A stretch of DNA of 55,831 nucleotides from DASZJY01 sp036260255 (GTDB lineage Bacteria; Actinomycetota; Acidimicrobiia; Acidimicrobiales; AC-14). The notes under the pieces are model-generated. The model was not told the origin of the DNA. It saw only the letters and a list, made by a program, of their open reading frames with translations, and searched no databases. Both the position numbers and the translations under genes were made by a program. Numbering within the stretch: position 1 is the stretch's first letter; each line of letters starts with the position of its first letter. Positions 17,764 to 27,635 of the stretch are shown piece after piece. The DNA is taken from contig DATAAF010000006.1 in NCBI GenBank assembly GCA_036260255.1, positions 1 through 55,831 of the forward strand. Direction: 5' to 3'.

Positions 17764-19398
17764 TCAGACCAAGCCGTGCTTGTAGGCGTAGGCCGTGGCC
17801 GCCGCCCGGGACGCAAGCCCCAGCTTGGTGAAGATGTTGCTGATGTGGCGGGCCACGGTCTTCTCGCTGAGCACCAGCTCGGCCGCGATGGCCCGGTTGG
17901 TCATGCCGGTGGCCACCAGGGCGAGCACCTCGGCCTCGCGGCCGGTCAACTCGCCAGCGACGAGCCACTGGAGCTCCGTCCGCCGGGTTTCGCCGTCGAG
18001 CCGAGCGAGGTCGGGCGCCGCCCCCAGCTCCTTGAACGTCCGGCGGGCAGCACTCGCCTCCAGGTCGGCGCCTTCGATGTCTCCCGCCGCCCGGCAGGCG
18101 GCGCTGAGCAGGACTCGGGCCCGAGCGACCTCGTAGGGGACCTCCAAGTCGAGCCACGCCCACATCGAACGGCGCAGGGCTTCACAGGCCCGCCGGGGTT
18201 CTCCCTCCGCCAGCAGGAGCGCTCCCTCGGCGTAACTGGACGCGGCATGGAGGAACGGTGCCTTGAACACCGCCGCGAGCCGGGCCAGCTCGTCGGCTCC
18301 CGCCTGGGCGGCGGCCAGGTCGCCCGCAGCCAGCACCACGTCGACAAAGGCGGGCAGCAGGCGGGCCCGGAACACGGCGACGGAGGCCTCGTCGAGGGAG
18401 AGTCGGATGGCGGCCACGGCGGCGTCGATGTTCCCCTGCGCCAGCCGGAGACGGGCCAGGCCGGGCTGAGGCACGCGGCCCCACTGGTGGGCCTGGCGGT
18501 AGGCGTCCTCGGCGTCGGCGAACTCGCCTCGCAGGCGGTGGAGCTCACCCCGCTGGTACAGCGCCGCCCCCATGGCGGGCGTTCCCGCCAGCCGTTCGCA
18601 GGCCCGCCTCGCCTCCACCTCGGCCGCCGGCCACGTGCCCGTGACTTGCATGATCTCCGCCCGGTGCACCAAGCACTGGCCCCGGTACGGCAGCCGGTCG
18701 GGCTGGGAGTCGCACCAGCTGCTGAGCGCTTCGGTCCACTCTTTGGCCCGGCGAAGGTCGAAGATCTCCCAGCACGACTCCAGGACGCCGCAATACACGA
18801 TCCCGGCCACCAGCGGCGACACCTCTCCGGCGGTGACCGAGACCATGACCTCGTCGAGCAGGGCCACGCCCTCGCGCATCTCGCCCAACCACGTGAGTGC
18901 CGACCCCCGGCCGAGGCCGGCCATGGCCAAGAGGTCGTTGTCGCCGAAGCGCTTGGCGATCCCGACCGCCTCCGTGCATGTGGCGCACGCGGCGGACGCG
19001 TCGCCGGCCTCGAACTGCTCCAGGGCCGTCGGTATCAGGAGGTAGCCATGCTCGACGCACTCCTCGCCCAGGTCATCGAGCACGGTGGCCGCCCGGGCCA
19101 GCCACCCGCTGCCCGGACCGATCTGGCCCCGGTACATGAGAGTGAACCCCAGCCAGAAGGCGCAGCGGGCGGCCCTCGCCGTGGCGCCATCCCCGAGGTG
19201 GGCGTGGTGCGCTCGGGCCCACGCGTCAGTGGCCTCCTCCTCGCGGCCCAGGAAATATGCGGCCAAAGCGAGGCGCTCCAGGTCGCCGGCGTCGAGCGCG
19301 TACGTGCCCACGCCCACGAGGAGCGTGTAGACGTCGGTCCACACCTCCCGCTCGAAGGCCTGGCGGGCGGCCCGGACAGCGGCCTCCTCCGGGGTCAT
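17764..19398 (-). CDS. LuxR-family transcriptional regulator with TPR-like region
   Basis: A 544-residue DNA-binding regulator. The last 60 residues form a LuxR-type helix-turn-helix ('LTGREAEVLALVATGMTNRA', then 'LVLSEKTVARHISNIFTKLG'). The long N-terminal part is all-helical and Ala/Leu-rich with repeated 30-40-residue units, as in TPR or MalT-like domains, and carries no ATPase motif. ATG 19398 is preferred to the TTG immediately before it. The SnoaL-like gene downstream on the same strand is a candidate target or partner. Such regulators are usually activated by a ligand or protein sensed through the helical repeats; the signal is unknown. Confidence 0.85.
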   Translation of the reverse strand: MTPEEAAVRAARQAFEREVWTDVYTLLVGVGTYALDAGDLERLALAAYFLGREEEATDAWARAHHAHLGDGATARAARCAFWLGFTLMYRGQIGPGSGWLARAATVLDDLGEECVEHGYLLIPTALEQFEAGDASAACATCTEAVGIAKRFGDNDLLAMAGLGRGSALTWLGEMREGVALLDEVMVSVTAGEVSPLVAGIVYCGVLESCWEIFDLRRAKEWTEALSSWCDSQPDRLPYRGQCLVHRAEIMQVTGTWPAAEVEARRACERLAGTPAMGAALYQRGELHRLRGEFADAEDAYRQAHQWGRVPQPGLARLRLAQGNIDAAVAAIRLSLDEASVAVFRARLLPAFVDVVLAAGDLAAAQAGADELARLAAVFKAPFLHAASSYAEGALLLAEGEPRRACEALRRSMWAWLDLEVPYEVARARVLLSAACRAAGDIEGADLEASAARRTFKELGAAPDLARLDGETRRTELQWLVAGELTGREAEVLALVATGMTNRAIAAELVLSEKTVARHISNIFTKLGLASRAAATAYAYKHGLV

Positions 19399-19595
19399 CA
19401 AGGTGAAGGTACCGCTCTCTCATGGCCGCGGGAGCCCGGGACATCCCTCCACGTTTGGGACCTGGAACCTGACCGGCACCGCCGCAGGATGCGGTTCGCC
19501 GTCCCGTACTGAAGAGTCGGCAGAAGGACCCCGGGTAGTTCATGGGGGGACGAGGGGCGGGCGAGCGGTGGGACCCGTCCGGTGTCTCCCCCGCC

Positions 19596-19760
19596 GAGTG
19601 GGCGCCGGTTGACGGCGGCGCCACCCGGATGATGCTGCGCGACCGGGGAGAACCGGCTGGCTTCTCGACGGCGATGGCCCGCCTGATGGCGCCGGCCGTA
19701 GGGCGGGCCAACGGCAGGGACCTGGCCGACTCAAGACATCAGGGACGGGCCGCCGACCTG
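19596..19760 (+). pseudogene. Possible SRPBCC (polyketide cyclase/dehydrase-like) C-terminal remnant
   Basis: One forward frame reads 'GATRMMLRDRGEPAGFSTAM' then 'ARLMAPAVGRANGRDLADS', which looks like the last strand and C-terminal helix of SRPBCC lipid-binding proteins (typical pattern: TRV-x-L-x2-x-GEP-x-GF and M-x2-xN-x2-DL). No N-terminal two thirds can be found upstream, where the LuxR regulator begins on the other strand. I read it as the end of a lost gene. The match is short, so chance similarity is possible. Confidence 0.35.
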
Positions 19761-19834
19761 ACGCGGCCGGGCGCGATGGGCGTAGCCTCGTCGTCGCAGC
19801 CGCCGGGGAGACGGCGGGGAAAGGCGGGTTCGGC

Positions 19835-20914
19835 ATGAAGCGGGTGGCACGGGCCATGGCGTCGATCGCAGCGACGGCCGTGGGCATGACGTTCATGGCG
19901 GTGGCGCCGGTGGAGGCACAACCGGAGGAGGTGGTGCTCACCTGCGGCACCGTCATCACCGAGGACACGGTGCTCGGCGCCGACATCGGCCCGTGCGGGG
20001 ACATCGTCTCCGAGCCCGGGCACACGCCCGGCGGCCACGGGCTGGTCATCGGCGCCGACGGCGTGACCCTCGACCTCAACGGCCACACCATCTTCGGGCT
20101 GGGGAGCGATGTGGTCCTCCATCAGGCCGCCGGTGTCAAGGTCGACGAGCACAGCGACGTCACCGTGTTCGGCGGCACCGTCCGAGGCTTCTTCCACGGG
20201 GTGTGGGTGCAGAACGGTGCCCGCAACACCGTCCGCGACATGAGGTCGATCGACAACACGACGGGCAACGGCATCGTCCTCCAGAACGTGCGTGACAGCC
20301 GCGTGTTCCGGAACGCGGTGGTCAACAGCGGAGGCTTCGGTGGCATCTCGGTGTTCGACGGTCGGGCCACCGACCAGCTCGACGACCTGCCCTCGGCCAA
20401 CAACTCGATCCTCAGCAACCTCGTCGACCAGTCCGACAACCGGGCCAACACCGCGGGCATCAGCCTGGAGAACGGTCCCGGCCACCGCGTGGTGGGCAAC
20501 ACCGTGACCCGCAGCTCCGGCGACGGCATCATCCTGCGCGCCGGCAGCAACCCCCTTCCCGGGAGTGGACGGATCCTGCCGCCCGCCACCGACGCCGTCG
20601 TCTCGGGGAACGTGGTGACCAGGAACGGCACCAACGCGACCGGAGTGACCGCCGTTCTGGCCGGCATCAACCTGCAGCGAAACCTGATCACGGGGCTCGG
20701 GGCCGACCGCAACCAGATCACCGGCAACCGCGTCCAGAGCAACGCCGACCACGGGATCCTGGTGGCGTCACGCAACAACAGAATCGTCGCCAACACCGCT
20801 CGGGGGAACGCGGTCAACGACCTCCACGACGCCAACGTCGCCCCACCGTGCGACAACAACGTCTGGCGCAGCAACCGCTTCGCCACCGCCAACCAGCCCT
20901 GCGTCGGCGGCTAG
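19835..20914 (+). CDS. Secreted right-handed parallel beta-helix repeat protein
   Basis: A 359-residue exported protein. A signal peptide covers about residues 1-28 (cleavage near 'PVEA-QPEE'). After a Cys-containing cap ('LTCGTVITEDTVLGADIGPC') come many short turns with Asn-rich corners: 'GVTLDLNGHTIFG', 'GARNTVRDM', 'NSILSNLVDQSDN', 'GHRVVGNTVTRSSGDGIIL', 'NQITGNRVQSNADHGILV'. This is the pattern of pectate-lyase/NosD-like beta-helices. A Cys-rich C-terminal cap follows ('PPCDNNVWRSN', 'QPCVGG'). No lyase active site can be assigned. It probably binds or cleaves polysaccharide at the surface, but this is family-level inference. Confidence 0.82.
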   Translation: MKRVARAMASIAATAVGMTFMAVAPVEAQPEEVVLTCGTVITEDTVLGADIGPCGDIVSEPGHTPGGHGLVIGADGVTLDLNGHTIFGLGSDVVLHQAAGVKVDEHSDVTVFGGTVRGFFHGVWVQNGARNTVRDMRSIDNTTGNGIVLQNVRDSRVFRNAVVNSGGFGGISVFDGRATDQLDDLPSANNSILSNLVDQSDNRANTAGISLENGPGHRVVGNTVTRSSGDGIILRAGSNPLPGSGRILPPATDAVVSGNVVTRNGTNATGVTAVLAGINLQRNLITGLGADRNQITGNRVQSNADHGILVASRNNRIVANTARGNAVNDLHDANVAPPCDNNVWRSNRFATANQPCVGG

Positions 20915-20983
20915 GACCGAGGCCCGCACGCGCCGCCGCCCGGCGCCGAGGCCGGGCGGTGGGCGTCCGAACGGAGGAAGGAG

Positions 20984-22609
<1,626 letters not shown>

Positions 22610-22616
22610 CGCCCGG

Positions 22617-22907
22617 TTATCCGGTGACGGCGAGCACGTCGCGCCCGTTGAGGATCAGCAGGTCCTCGCCGTCGACGGTGATCTCGGTGCCGCCGTACTT
22701 GCTGTACACGACGGTGTCGCCGACCTTGACGTCGAGGGGGATGACTTCACCGGTCTGCTCCGAGCGACGGCCGGGCCCGACGGCGAGTACCTCGCCCTGC
22801 TGGGGCTTCTCCTTGGCCGTGTCGGGGATGACGATGCCGCTCACCGTCGTCTCCTCCGCCTCGCTGGGCCGGACGACGATACGGTCTTCGAGGGGCCTGA
22901 GGTTCAT
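22617..22907 (-). CDS. groES: Co-chaperonin GroES
   Basis: A 96-residue lid protein of the chaperonin, forming a heptameric cap on GroEL. Family features: N-terminal 'LRPLEDRIVVRPSEAEETT', the mobile loop with 'SGIVIPDTAKEKPQQG', 'VGDTVVYSKYGGTEI' and 'LLILNGRDVLAV'. GGAGGT lies nine bases before ATG 22907. It is the first gene of the groES-groEL operon. The CIRCE operator 28 bases upstream of the start points to HrcA repression. hrcA itself is not in the window. Confidence 0.97.
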   Translation of the reverse strand: MNLRPLEDRIVVRPSEAEETTVSGIVIPDTAKEKPQQGEVLAVGPGRRSEQTGEVIPLDVKVGDTVVYSKYGGTEITVDGEDLLILNGRDVLAVTG

Positions 22908-22934
22908 GGGGGGTCGACCTCCAGTAGGACTTCG

Positions 22935-22961
22935 TTAGCACTCTCGGTGTACGACTGCTAA
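22935..22961. promoter_or_regulatory. CIRCE operator (HrcA binding site) of groESL, one mismatch
   Basis: TTAGCACTC, nine bases, GACTGCTAA. The CIRCE consensus is TTAGCACTC-N9-GAGTGCTAA, so one base of the right arm differs (C for G). The site lies between the groES start and a -10-like box, the usual position for HrcA repression of heat-shock chaperonins. Confidence 0.9.
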
Positions 22962-22991
22962 CGATAGCAGGCCGGTGGCCGGTGGGTTCAA
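22961..22991 (-). promoter_or_regulatory. Putative groES promoter
   Basis: On the minus strand, TTGAAC (22991-22986) and TATCGT (22966-22961) are separated by 19 bases. The -10-like box abuts the CIRCE element, so transcription would start inside the operator. The spacing is longer than the optimum, so the -35 assignment is weak. Confidence 0.35.
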
Positions 22992-23008
22992 GCGCCGCTG
23001 CGGCCTCG

Positions 23009-23029
23009 CCTCCGCCTTACAGGCGGAGG
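23009..23029 (-). terminator. Hairpin at the tsaD stop codon
   Basis: CCTCCGCC, loop TTACA, GGCGGAGG: a perfect eight-base inverted repeat whose loop contains the tsaD stop codon. It lies just upstream of the groES promoter and could separate the two transcripts. There is no following T-run on the transcribed strand. Confidence 0.35.
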
Positions 23030-24036
23030 TTGGGCTCGACCCCGGCGTCGAGAGGTGTCGGGCCGTCGGCCCGCACGCGCCACCAGGCGGCGGCCGACAC
23101 CATCGCCGCGTTGTCGGTGCAGAGCGACGGTGGGGGGATGACCGCGGCGATGCCGTCCTCCTCGCACACCTCGGCCACCCGCAGGCGAAGGAGGGTGTTG
23201 GCTCCGACGCCGCCGCCCAGGCACAGGGAGCGGGCGCCGGTCTCGGCGACGGCCCGCCGGGCCTTGGTGACCAGCACCTCGACGGCGGCCTGCTGGAACG
23301 ACGCCGCCAGGTCGGCCACCGAGACGTCGGGGTTGGCCTGGGCGTACCGGGTGACCGCCGTCTTGAGGCCGCTGAAGGAGAAGTCGTAGCCCTCCCGTTC
23401 CATGGCCCGGGGGAACTCGACCGCCTGCGGGTCGCCGGTGGTGGCGATCCGGTCGATCGCCGGCCCGCCCGGGTAGCCCAACCCGAGGAAGCGGGCGACC
23501 TTGTCGAACGCTTCACCGACGGCGTCGTCGACGGTGGTGCCCAGCACCCGGTAGCGGCCGTGGTCCTCCATGTGCACGAGCAGGGTGTGGCCACCGGACA
23601 CCAGCAGCGCCACCAGCGGCAGCTCGAGCTCCGGCTCGTGCAGGAAGCAGGCGTAGAGGTGCCCCTCCATGTGGTTCACGCCGATGAACGGCACCTGCCA
23701 CACCAGGCTGAGGCTCTTGGCCACGCTCACGCCGACCAACAGGGCGCTGGCCAGCCCCGGTCCGACGGTGGCGGCCACGGCGTCGATGTCCTCGCCCTCC
23801 AGCCCCGCCTCGACCAGGGCCTGGGCCACCGCCGGCGTGAGTAGCTCGACGTGGGCCCGGCTGGCGATCTCGGGCACGACGCCGCCGAAGCGGGCGTGCA
23901 GGTCGACCTGGCTGGAGATGACCGACGACAGCACCGACGTGCCGCCGGCGACCACCGCCGCCGCCGTCTCGTCGCACGACGTCTCGATGCCGAGGATCCG
24001 CTGGACGCCGTCGGGAGACAGGACGGGGCTCACCAT
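23017..24036 (-). CDS. tsaD: tRNA N6-threonylcarbamoyladenosine synthase, TsaD subunit
   Basis: The catalytic subunit that transfers threonylcarbamoyl to A37 of ANN-decoding tRNAs, working with TsaB and TsaE in the cytoplasm. At 339 residues it has the family's usual length. It shows the ASKHA start 'ILGIETSCDETAAAVV', the metal-binding His pair in 'GVNHMEGHLYA', 'VSGGHTLLV' and 'GYPGGPAIDR'. ATG 24036 lies inside the last codons of rimI (seven-base overlap). The order tsaE-tsaB-rimI-tsaD is the common bacterial cluster and supports the assignment. Confidence 0.97.
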   Translation of the reverse strand: MVSPVLSPDGVQRILGIETSCDETAAAVVAGGTSVLSSVISSQVDLHARFGGVVPEIASRAHVELLTPAVAQALVEAGLEGEDIDAVAATVGPGLASALLVGVSVAKSLSLVWQVPFIGVNHMEGHLYACFLHEPELELPLVALLVSGGHTLLVHMEDHGRYRVLGTTVDDAVGEAFDKVARFLGLGYPGGPAIDRIATTGDPQAVEFPRAMEREGYDFSFSGLKTAVTRYAQANPDVSVADLAASFQQAAVEVLVTKARRAVAETGARSLCLGGGVGANTLLRLRVAEVCEEDGIAAVIPPPSLCTDNAAMVSAAAWWRVRADGPTPLDAGVEPNLRL

Positions 24037-24596
24037 GCCCGGGCGTCCTCCACCAGGGTCACGCCCGGGATGCCCGCCTCGATGCGGGCCAGGCGATCGG
24101 CGTACTCGGGCGTGTCCACGTCACTGGCCCACATCACCAGGGCGTCCTCGTTGGTCTCCACGTAGTAGTTCTTCCGGATGCCGGCGGGGGCGAAGCCGAA
24201 GGCCCGGTAGAGCTCCTGGGCGCCCCGGTTGCCGACCCGCACCTCGAGGGTGAGGCTGCTGACGCGCCGGGCGATCGCCTCCCGGGCGAGGATCAGGAGC
24301 AGGCGGGACCCGACCTTGCGGCGCTGCCACGCCGGGTCGACGGCGAGGGTGGTGACGTGCCCGTCCTCCCCCGTCACCATGAGGCCGCAGTAGCCGACGA
24401 CCGCACCGTCGATCCTCGCCACCCAGTAGGCCCGGCTCGTGCGCAGGGCCAGCTCGCTCATGAACAGGCCGAGCGACCAGGGCCGCGGGTACACCTGGGA
24501 CTCGATGCGCAGCACCGAGCGCAGGTGACGGCGGCGCATCGGCACGAGGTGCACCACCAGCTCGTCGTCGTGCTCGTCGAGCTTCCGGATCGCCAT
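24030..24596 (-). CDS. rimI: Ribosomal-protein-alanine N-acetyltransferase RimI-like GNAT
   Basis: A GNAT-fold acetyltransferase placed between tsaB and tsaD, as rimI usually is. The acetyl-CoA binding motif is 'VDPAWQRRKVGSRLL' (R-x-x-G-x pattern) after 'DGHVTTLAV'. The family's C-terminal part is 'YRAFGFAPAGIRKNYY' with 'EDALVMW'. In E. coli RimI acetylates the N-terminal Ala of S18, and in mycobacteria it acts more broadly. ATG 24596 gives 188 residues; about 25 residues before the GNAT core and a 25-residue tail ('TPEYADRLARIEAG') lie outside the core fold. It begins ten bases after tsaB and overlaps tsaD. Confidence 0.9.
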   Translation of the reverse strand: MAIRKLDEHDDELVVHLVPMRRRHLRSVLRIESQVYPRPWSLGLFMSELALRTSRAYWVARIDGAVVGYCGLMVTGEDGHVTTLAVDPAWQRRKVGSRLLLILAREAIARRVSSLTLEVRVGNRGAQELYRAFGFAPAGIRKNYYVETNEDALVMWASDVDTPEYADRLARIEAGIPGVTLVEDARAW

Positions 24597-24606
24597 CAGA
24601 CCACCG

Positions 24607-25323
24607 TCACCCGGCCGCCGCCCAGTCCGCCCGAGCCCGTCGTTCCCAGTTGATCTCGGCGTCGGACTGCCGGAGGTAGAGCGGTTGGAGCTCCCAGGGC
24701 TGCACGAACTCCTCCCGCAGGGCGAGCGGATGGGCCAGCTCGACCAGCGCGGCGGCCGAGGGATGGGCGGTGGACGGACCGCCGAACTCGGCGCCCTGGG
24801 TGTCGGCGAGGATCTGCGGGTACCGGAGGGCGCCGTCGCCGACGAAGAGGCAGTCCTCGCCGCGGGCCACCAGCTCCGACACGAGCTCGTCGGGGGACCC
24901 GACACGATAGGCCGAGACACGCTGGACCCCGCCGGGGACGTGGCGGTAGAAGGCGTAGTAGACCTCGCTGCGCCGGGCGTCGATGGCGCACACGATGAGG
25001 CGGTTCGTGTGGCGCACGGGGAAGGCGAGCAGGTCGAGGCTGGACACGCCGACGGCGGGCACCCGCAGCGCCTGGGCCAGCGCCTTGGCCGCGGCCACGC
25101 CGACCCGAAGGCCGGTGAACAGGCCCGGGCCGATGTCGACCGCCACCGCGCCGATCTCGCCGATCTCGACCTGGGCCTCACGGCAGACGAAGGCGACGGC
25201 CGGCACCAACGTCTCGACGTGCCGGCGCCCGTGGGCGACGTGGAAGCTGGCCCGCACCCCCTCGTGGCCGGCGAGGGCGCAGCCGACCTGGAGCGTCGCC
25301 GTCTCGATCCCGAGGATCAGCAC
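24607..25323 (-). CDS. tsaB: t6A biosynthesis protein TsaB
   Basis: A non-catalytic ASKHA-fold partner of TsaD, needed for t6A formation on tRNA. The GTG start at 25323 begins 'LILGIETATLQVGCAL'. Then come 'DIGPGLFTGLRVGVAAAKAL' and 'GVSSLDLLAFPV', both typical of TsaB, and 'AIDARRSEVYYAFY'. At 238 residues it has normal length. It lies seven bases after tsaE and ten before rimI. The C-terminal extension ends 'ERRARADWAAAG'. Confidence 0.95.
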   Translation of the reverse strand: MLILGIETATLQVGCALAGHEGVRASFHVAHGRRHVETLVPAVAFVCREAQVEIGEIGAVAVDIGPGLFTGLRVGVAAAKALAQALRVPAVGVSSLDLLAFPVRHTNRLIVCAIDARRSEVYYAFYRHVPGGVQRVSAYRVGSPDELVSELVARGEDCLFVGDGALRYPQILADTQGAEFGGPSTAHPSAAALVELAHPLALREEFVQPWELQPLYLRQSDAEINWERRARADWAAAG

Positions 25324-25330
25324 GACCCCG

Positions 25331-25816
25331 TCACACCCCCGTCGTCCACCGGTCGAGGGCCCGAGCGAGCGCCGCCATCCGAGGCAACCACGACGGCCCC
25401 AGCGCCCGGATGCGGACCCGCCGGTCGTCGGCCGCCACGTCGTGCTCCAGGCGTACCTCGAGGAAGTCGGCCGGCAGGGCGGGCAGCACCACGTCACCCC
25501 ACTCGACGACGGTGACGCCCCCCTCGTCGACCAGCTCGGCGATCCCCAGGTCGACCAGCTCCTGGATGTGGTCGAGGCGGTAGACGTCGATGTGGGTGAG
25601 CGGCAGCCGCCCGACGTACGACCGCACGAGGACGAAGGCGGGGCTGGTGACGGGCTCGTCCACGGCGAGCCCCCGGGCCAGGCCCTGGGTGAACGCCGTC
25701 TTGCCGGTGCCCAGCTCGCCGGCGAGCACGATGACGTCGCGGGGCCGGCAGAAGGCGGCCACCTCGGCGCCGAGCGCCTTCGTGTCCTCGACCGACTTGG
25801 TGACGACTTCGATCAC
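25331..25816 (-). CDS. tsaE: tRNA threonylcarbamoyladenosine biosynthesis ATPase TsaE
   Basis: A small P-loop ATPase that drives turnover of the TsaBD complex in t6A synthesis. The Walker A motif is 'GELGTGKT' at residues 33-40. 'VTSPAFVLVRSYVG', 'HIDVYRLD' and 'VTVVEWGD' are standard TsaE blocks. The GTG start at 25816 overlaps the stop of the upstream uracil-DNA glycosylase gene by four bases (GTGA). 161 residues, the usual length. Confidence 0.95.
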   Translation of the reverse strand: MIEVVTKSVEDTKALGAEVAAFCRPRDVIVLAGELGTGKTAFTQGLARGLAVDEPVTSPAFVLVRSYVGRLPLTHIDVYRLDHIQELVDLGIAELVDEGGVTVVEWGDVVLPALPADFLEVRLEHDVAADDRRVRIRALGPSWLPRMAALARALDRWTTGV

Positions 25817-26460
25817 GCCGGCCTCCGGGGGGCTCCGCCCCCCGGATCCCCCCCGAAGAGCGTCGTCGCCTCGCTCGTTGCTCGGCGGCGGCCCCCTTCG
25901 GAAGCAACTCCCTGCAGGAGTTGCTTGGCTCTGACCAGATCGGCGCGCATCCGGGCGACCGACTCGCCGCCCGAGCGCAGGACGGCGGCTGGGTGGTACG
26001 TCGGCACCAACCACCCCCGCCGGAAGGGGTACGCCCGCCCCCGCACGCGGTTTATGCCCTCGTGGGTCTTGAGCAGGAGCTTGGTGGCGAAGTTCCCCAA
26101 GGTGATCACCACCTTGGGGTCGACGATGTCCAGCTGCGCCTCGAGGTAGGGCCGGCACGACTCGATCTCCTCGGGCAGCGGGTCCCGGTTGCCGGGAGGT
26201 CTGCACTTCAAGGTGTTGGCTAAGTAGAACTCCTTGCGCGTGATGCCGAGCTCCTCGAGCACCAGCTGGTCGAGGAGCTTGCCCGAGCGGCCGACGAAGG
26301 GCTCGCCCTGCAGGTCCTCCTGGGCGCCGGGGCCCTCGCCGACGAGCATGAGGTCGGAGGTCGGATCGCCCACCCCGAACACGACGTTGGTGCGCCCCTG
26401 CGAGAGCGGGCACTTCGTGCAGGCCAGGGCCTCCCGCTCGACGTCGGCCAGCGACGGCAT
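25813..26460 (-). CDS. Family-4 uracil-DNA glycosylase (iron-sulfur)
   Basis: Removes uracil from DNA as the first step of base excision repair. Four Cys residues in family-4 positions (Cys14, Cys17, Cys86, Cys102) bind a 4Fe-4S cluster. The active-site motif 'GEGPGAQEDLQGEPFVGRSG' and the C-terminal 'TYHPAAVLR' are present. The fold ends near residue 190 ('RADLVRAKQLL'). The remaining tail is low-complexity, and its last dozen residues ('GGDPGGGAPRRPA') are encoded by a copy of the dispersed palindrome described below. The stop overlaps tsaE by four bases. Its place in the tsa cluster is common in actinobacteria. Confidence 0.93.
   Translation of the reverse strand: MPSLADVEREALACTKCPLSQGRTNVVFGVGDPTSDLMLVGEGPGAQEDLQGEPFVGRSGKLLDQLVLEELGITRKEFYLANTLKCRPPGNRDPLPEEIESCRPYLEAQLDIVDPKVVITLGNFATKLLLKTHEGINRVRGRAYPFRRGWLVPTYHPAAVLRSGGESVARMRADLVRAKQLLQGVASEGGRRRATSEATTLFGGDPGGGAPRRPA
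25825..25855. repeat. Dispersed G/C palindrome, copy 1 (inside the UDG gene end)
   Basis: Arms CCGGGGGGC and GCCCCCCGG around TCC (25825-25845) form a perfect nine-base inverted repeat, followed by AT and a run of eight C. The same arrangement (palindrome plus a G/C-run on one side) is found at 38128-38159, 51488-51519 and 51651-51683. Here it is translated as the end of the uracil-DNA glycosylase. Confidence 0.75.
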
Positions 26461-26502
26461 AAATGGATGGTACTGCCACCCCGGACGTATCCCGGGTCTG
26501 CG

Positions 26503-27630
26503 TCAGCCCCCGACGTACGTGCGGTGCACCCGCGGCCCCACGCCGCAAACCACCTCGTAGGCGATCGTACCGAGCCGGTGGGCCCACTCCCACGCGTCGA
26601 TGTACTCGTCGCCCTGGCTCCCCAGCAGGACGACCTCGTCGCCCGCCGCCACACCGGCGTCGTCGCCGCAGTCGACGGTGATCTGGTCCATGGTCACGGC
26701 CCCGGCGATGGGCCGTCGGCGCCCGCCGATGAGGACCTCGCCGCCCACCGCGCCCAGCCGCCAGGGCACGCCGTCGGCGTAGCCGAGGGGGACGGTGGCC
26801 ACGACCGACCGCCGTTCGAAGCGGTAGCGCAACCCGTAGGAGATGCCGTCGCCGGCGGCCACGTCCTTCACCTGGGCGACGCGGGCACGCAGCGACATGG
26901 CCGGGCGCAGGTCGACGCTCCCCTCCAGCGCCGGGCTGGGGGCGACGCCGTACACGGCGATGCCGCAGCGGACCAGCTCGTGGCGCGCCGACGGATGGGC
27001 GATGGTGCCGGCCGAGTTGCACGCGTGCAGGAGCGGAGGGCGGACGCCGTGGACGGCCAGCTCGTCGACGACCGCGGCGAAGCGGGCGTGCTGCTCGGCG
27101 GTGAACGGGTCGTCGGGGTCGTCGGCCACGGCGAAGTGCGTCCACAGCCCCTCCAGCCGCAGCTCCGGCCGCTCCACCACGGCGAGGACGAGGCTGACGG
27201 CGACCTCGGGCGGCGCGCCCACCCGGTGCATCCCGGTGTCCACCTTCACGTGCACCGGCAAGGGTGTGGTACGGCCGGCGGCGGCGACCGCCTTGGCGGC
27301 TGCCTCGACGCCCGCCAGCGAGTAGAGCGTGGGCGTCAGTCCCAGCGCCACCGCATCGGGGAGGGCGTCGAGCGAAGGCTCCGAGAGCAGCAGGATCGGG
27401 GCGGTGACGCCCGTCTCACGGAGCGGGGCGGCCTCGTCGACGAGGGCCACCGCGAGCCACGACGCCCCGCCGGCCAGGGCGGCCCGGGCGACCGGCACCG
27501 TGCCGTGCCCGTAGGCGCCCGCCTTGACGACCGCGCACAGGGAGGCCGGAGCGGCCAACGCGGCCAACGCCGCGGTGTTCTGCGTCACGGCGCCCAGGTC
27601 GACCTCGGCCCACGCCGGCCGGCACTGCAC
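26503..27630 (-). CDS. alr: Alanine racemase
   Basis: A PLP enzyme that converts L-alanine to D-alanine for peptidoglycan, in the cytoplasm. The PLP lysine is Lys36 in 'AVVKAGAYGHG'. The second catalytic base, Tyr, is in 'ISYGLRYRF' in the C-terminal beta domain. 'VDTGMHRVG' and 'CGIAVYGVAPSPAL' are family blocks. The GTG start at 27630 gives 375 residues, the normal length, starting directly with the conserved 'RPAWAEVDLGA'. It lies five bases after the CBS protein gene. No strong ribosome binding site is seen, consistent with coupled translation. Confidence 0.95.
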   Translation of the reverse strand: MQCRPAWAEVDLGAVTQNTAALAALAAPASLCAVVKAGAYGHGTVPVARAALAGGASWLAVALVDEAAPLRETGVTAPILLLSEPSLDALPDAVALGLTPTLYSLAGVEAAAKAVAAAGRTTPLPVHVKVDTGMHRVGAPPEVAVSLVLAVVERPELRLEGLWTHFAVADDPDDPFTAEQHARFAAVVDELAVHGVRPPLLHACNSAGTIAHPSARHELVRCGIAVYGVAPSPALEGSVDLRPAMSLRARVAQVKDVAAGDGISYGLRYRFERRSVVATVPLGYADGVPWRLGAVGGEVLIGGRRRPIAGAVTMDQITVDCGDDAGVAAGDEVVLLGSQGDEYIDAWEWAHRLGTIAYEVVCGVGPRVHRTYVGG

Positions 27631-27635
27631 CGGCG

